A stretch of 64,000 bases of DNA, taken from Epiperipatus broadwayi (taxonomy: Eukaryota; Onychophora; Udeonychophora; Euonychophora; Peripatidae). The position numbers and the translations under genes are program-made. This document shows, one piece after another, positions 60,758-64,000 of the stretch. The notes under the pieces are model-generated. The model saw only the letters and a list, made by a program, of their open reading frames with translations. It did no database searches and was not told the origin of the DNA. The stretch lies in contig JAQFVV010012672.1 in the NCBI GenBank assembly GCA_028023455.1, positions 746,001 through 810,000 of the forward strand, given 5' to 3'. Within the stretch, counting starts at the first letter, position 1. Each line of letters starts with the position of its first letter.

Positions 60758-61707
60758 TAATTAATCTGTATAATTTTAATCTCAGACTTGCACTTGAGTT
60801 AATAATCTTAACAGTGTATCTGCAAGTCCAATTTTTTTACAGAGTTTATAGGTTAGCTCAAAATCATATACTGCTAGTATATTGATTCAGCGAACCATTC
60901 TTTGATTGACATATTCTGGACTTTTTTTCACATTTCCAAATATATCCATTAATGGATGGTGATCTGTATAAATTTTAAATTGGTGGAACTTTTTCACAAC
61001 ATACATTATTGCCAGAGCTTCTTTATCTAATTGATTATAGCTTTTCTCCACAGCAGTCAATATTCTGAAGGCCTAAGCTATGGGGCATTCACTTCAATAA
61101 CAATGATGTGATATTACCATCCCTGTGCCTTATTCCAAGGTATCAGTGGTAACAATTTCCTGGTCATTATTATAATTGATGGATAATTAGTTGGAAGTTA
61201 ACAGATCCTAGGCTCTGCTAAAAGAATTTTTGTGCTCTGAATTCTACTTCCATTGCCGTCTTTTCTTTAGTAATTGACATAATAGTGTGGTTATGTGCAC
61301 TTTCTCTTTTAAAAGTTTTCAAAGAAATTGGACAGACCTAGGAATGCCTGCAAATCTTTGATATTCTTTGTTTTTGCAATGGTTTTTGTTATTCTCACTT
61401 ATTCACTGTTAGGTTACTTCTCTTAGCATTAATTATATGACCTAAGAACTTAATTTCAGTAGTGGGCCAAATACACTTAACATTTAATTTCATACCAAGT
61501 TTATCCAGCTTTGCACAGACTTTTAATACACATGCTGATAACTCCTTACTGTCTCAGCAATTATTAAAATTTCATCAAGGTAAGGAATAACACTTTCCAT
61601 ACCCTAAACAAACTGTCCATTTTTGACTGAAATAGATTCAGTACATTTGTGATTCTGTAAGGTAATTTATTGTAATTAAATAACCCTAGGTGAGTGAATA
61701 TAGTCAG

Positions 61708-61833
61708 TAATTCAAATGTTCTATTTATGATGGGAATTTGGTTGAATGCAGACTTCAAATTGATTTCAGCAATTCAAACGTTCTATTTATGATGGGAATT
61801 TAGTTGAAATGCAGACTTCAAATTGATTTCAGC
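61708..61833. repeat. 62-63-bp tandem duplication in the gypsy reverse transcriptase
   Basis: AATTCAAATGTTCTATTTAT through GATTTCAGC occurs twice in a row (61708 and 61770) with three differences. It breaks the reverse-transcriptase reading by repeating the KSAFNQIPIINRTFEL codons. Confidence 0.9.
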
Positions 61834-62003
61834 AAAATTTTTTGCATTTTGCAAGGAAGCTATTATCTCCTGTATACTCAGTACTGGATAAGCTCTCTCA
61901 TTAGTGTATTTATTAAGCATTATGCAATAATCTCTGCAGAGGTGAACAGTCCCATCTGATTTTAGAATAACCACAACTGGAGTGACCCACAATGACTTTT
62001 GCT

Positions 62004-62448
62004 ATGGGCAATTGTTTTGGCTTGGGGGCCGCATCGGGAGCCACTTTGTGGTAGTGAAGGTTAGCGGAGGGCTGCATCTTTTTTTCATAACATAATAAAC
62101 ACACTGCTTTATTCCTTGTATTATTAAAGAAATATTTGTTTGTCCATTCTTCATTAAATTACATTTTTTCGGAGGGTTCATGGTTTCTCTAAAGTTGGAA
62201 ATGAATATATTTGCTAATGCAAAGACAAAATTGAAATTAACCAGTATTGGAAAAGCACAGCACATCGTATCTACACTGCGCATGTGTATTGACATGGCCA
62301 TCCTAGTGGAAAATACGAGACGAATCTTCAGTCGTGCATGGGAAGGAAATCTCAGTTCAAGGTGGATATTTCTGATTGTCTTGGTGAGCTGCATAAAAAC
62401 TCTTAGTGGGCCGCATGTGGCCCTCGGGCCACTATTTGCCCACTCCTG
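62004..62448. mobile_element. hAT-like non-autonomous element inserted in gypsy
   Basis: The right end read on the minus strand is CAGGAGTGGGCAAATAGTGG, a typical hAT terminus followed by GCCC/GGGC-rich subterminal sequence. The left end is a decayed inverted copy (TATGGGCAATTG... then GGGGGCCGCATC). It separates two parts of the gypsy reverse transcriptase that are adjacent in the family (VLRSKWKKQVM at 62480-62450 and WVTPVVV at 61990). No clean 8-bp duplication was found. Its GC content stands out from the surroundings. The 112-codon + strand frame here is a byproduct. Confidence 0.65.
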
Positions 62449-62560
62449 TTTTAACCAGTTCATGACTTGTTTCTTCCATTTTGACCTTAACACAAAGGGG
62501 ACTTTCCATGGTTTATAAGTAACTAGTTGTGCCTCTTTAATTCTATGTTGGTCAGCCATG

Positions 62561-63093
62561 ATTTAACTTAGCTGGTATGACTTAAATAACAGTGGTCATA
62601 TAATCTGAATTACATAAAATATAAAAAATTGATATGGTATCATATTTATTTAACTATGCAAGTAAGTTAGCTTGAGTGTTTCAAACCCTTCATTTTCTTT
62701 TTAATTTTAGGATATTAGTTTAAGTAATATAAAGTAATAAAAGTTTACTACCAGATACATAGGTACATTAATTCTAACCCCAAAACCTAGTCTTCCCTGA
62801 TGAAGGCAAAAGCTAGAAATTGGTGGGATGGGAATTTTTAGTTCCTATACTTTTTATTGTCTATTGTTTAATTAGAGTTCAGATAATTGCTCTTGAAAGC
62901 ATATGATAAAATCATATGATTGTTGTATTCATCTAATATAAATACTACATTATATGTGATTAAACTTAGTGGTTTAAAATTATTTCAGTTTTATTTCTGT
63001 CAATGCAATGTGTAAAATGTTTTATGCTTGTTATAATTCAATAAATTTTCATATTTCATTGCCAGTGTCTTCAAAAATAATGTTTTGTTGTAG
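62561..63093 (+). other. End of intron 4
   Basis: AT-rich sequence with the isolated hammerhead-like core. It ends in TTTTGTTGTAG, the acceptor of the last exon. Confidence 0.5.
62797..62828 (+). ncRNA. Isolated hammerhead-like core
   Basis: Reads CTGATGA, AGGC-AAAA-GCTA, GAAA, then TTGGTGGGATGGGAA. It matches the 40.8-kb motif (minus-strand sense) over about 45 bp with small deletions, but keeps the consensus CUGAUGA and GAAA. Stem III and the cleavage triplet are lost, so activity is not expected. Confidence 0.4.
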
Positions 63094-63214
63094 TTGGTGA
63101 AGCGTTTGATGGAAAGAGCTATGCCAGTAATACCAAAACTATGTTTTGAAGTTAGTGATGTCCGAGATGTTGCACAAGCACATATTAAAGCCATGATCTT
63201 GCCTGAAGCTGCAG
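63094..63214 (+). CDS. Extended SDR, fifth recognised exon
   Basis: Reads LVKRLMERAMPVIPKL, then CFEVSDVRDVAQAHIKAMI, the (F/V)VDVRDVA.AH..A block that closes the Rossmann domain in this family. The donor GTAATT follows a single base of the next codon (phase 1). The C-terminal substrate domain (usually about 80 more residues in proteins of 320-340) must lie beyond this window. Confidence 0.9.
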
Positions 63215-64000
63215 GTAATTTTTATTAGAAATTAGTTACATATAATGAATGTTTTTATATTATGTATCTTATATAGAAAATTTTTACAATTTTAATCAAA
63301 TGTTACTTATTACATTCTGTTATTTATCCTTTTTTCTATTATTTTATTGGCAGTATATGCTTTTTTCTGCCCCCTGTCCTCAATTTTATATTATACTTTA
63401 TGTGTATTTGGATCTTATGTGAAGGTATGATTTAGAAAATGGATATTAAAGTGATAAATTATCCAAACTGATAAATTATATAATTGTATTAAACATATAG
63501 TTGAAAACATAGTATTGACTGGAGAGAATATTTAACAAGTACTAGTAGCCATATAGAAAAATCTAGAATAATGAATTAGAATCATCCTTCTAGTAAGCAT
63601 TCATAAGATTAGTGTTAGTAAAATCATATATAAAAATCAATAATTATGATAACTTGAAAATGTCTTTTTTTAAATGATGATAAATAGCTAGACAGAAAAT
63701 CTGAAAAAATGTGATTTATCCTATATATAAAATCCATATGATTGTATATTTGTTCGTAATGCTGTCACGTGTTAAACTCACAACGAATTTTAAAAAACTA
63801 TCCGTATTATTGTCAAAGGAAGTAATTCCGCCATTAATAAACCGTAATGTTTTTGTGTGAAATAATCCTTTTATTTAAGAGGCTTAATTTAATTATGAGC
63901 ATTAGGGGGTACATTTCTGGATTCTAAAAAAATATGGTGTTTTGCAAAAGACATGAGGAATAAAACTTTTTGAAGAAAAAAGCACTTCGAAAAAAATCAG
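63215..64000 (+). other. Start of intron 5
   Basis: AT-rich. 63718-63760 has a CCTATATATAAAATCC and TGTATATTTGTTCG wording seen at the ends of some repeats. No gene was recognised before the window ends. Confidence 0.45.

Larger units (their letters stand above)
57848..62560 (-). mobile_element. Decayed Ty3/gypsy retrotransposon, with nested insertions
   Basis: Minus-strand order from right to left: start of reverse transcriptase (62545, QHRIKEAQLVTYKPWKVP); a hAT-like insertion; WVTPVVVILKSDGTVHLCRD (61990-61930); KSAFNQIPI and THLGLFNYNKLPY; YLDEIL (about 61583-61566), the catalytic YxDD box with the second Asp now Glu; RNase H with YTDHHPLMDIFG (near 60970); a fold-back insertion; integrase with LHIDNIGSFDGYIFLIV (near 59590-59530) and NIKEALIDAMYYEYP (near 59260); and a Pol tail RVRVTSDVYEEPRKKQ and NPPLPRPIQDYWKPMR (58180-57870). 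The order RT-RNaseH-IN is that of Ty3/gypsy. Multiple stops and shifts make it inactive. No env or gag was found. Confidence 0.8.

Noticed and set aside
63718-63760. Helitron-like 5' end wording (TCCTATATATAAAATCC)
   Set aside because: No CTRR terminus with hairpin or Rep/helicase coding was seen in reach, and a similar wording at 16480 is inside another element. Not enough to call.
1-64000. CRISPR arrays, rRNA or tRNA genes
   Set aside because: No regular spacer-repeat array, no rRNA landmarks and no complete cloverleaf were found. The tRNA-like words at 17115 and 17263 are primer-site sized only.

Overview
This window is a strongly AT-rich stretch of an animal nuclear genome. It shows GT-AG introns of roughly 9 to 12 kb, homopolymer A/T runs throughout, and transposon relics of nearly every eukaryotic class. 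There are no operons, ribosome binding sites or bacterial genes. The host looks like an AT-rich invertebrate (for example a cnidarian such as Hydra, an arachnid or a mollusc), but the sequence alone does not decide which.

The only host gene I can support is on the + strand. It is an extended short-chain dehydrogenase/reductase of the dihydroflavonol-reductase / cinnamoyl-CoA-reductase-like type, in five coding exons (22767-22968, 34640-34821, 43254-43391, 54984-55069, 63094-63214). All splice phases fit and the joined frame is open for about 243 codons. The N-terminal exon upstream and the C-terminal exons beyond base 64000 were not found. Almost everything else lies in its introns or upstream of it.

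Layout: 1.8-4.4 kb, decayed near-full-length RTE-type LINE (minus); 5.05-5.18 kb, fold-back MITE between TTAA sites; 6.1-6.5 kb, second RTE tail; 6.7-7.7 and 8.5-9.8 kb, two members of a pogo/Tigger-like TIR family (two more at 33.5-34.3 and 38.9-40.2 kb); 11.2-21.4 kb, a three-level nest in which a tandem repeat holds a DNA transposon with an exact 8-bp target duplication, which in turn holds a young LTR element with 2193-bp LTRs; 23.2-27.2 kb, a hAT element with an open 346-codon transposase fragment; 28.1-29.2 and 31.7-32.8 kb, two piggyBac relics; 40.7-41.9 kb, a tandem plus inverted ~419-bp repeat carrying hammerhead-ribozyme-like motifs; 43.6-44.8 kb, a decayed pogo/Jerky transposase; 45.0-45.8 and 52.3-53.2 kb, RTE fragments; 47.4-51.2 kb, a decayed APE-type LINE of another family; 57.4-62.6 kb, a decayed Ty3/gypsy element (minus) invaded by a 0.75-kb fold-back element and a hAT-like MITE.

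The most interesting observations are: the hammerhead-like tandem units resembling Penelope-element terminal repeats or retrozymes; the young LTR element whose only ORF joins a gag-like start to an integrase tail and whose primer-site-like sequences lie far from its LTR; and the nested insertion whose tandem-repeat target preserves an empty-site copy. All alignments and foldings were done by eye.
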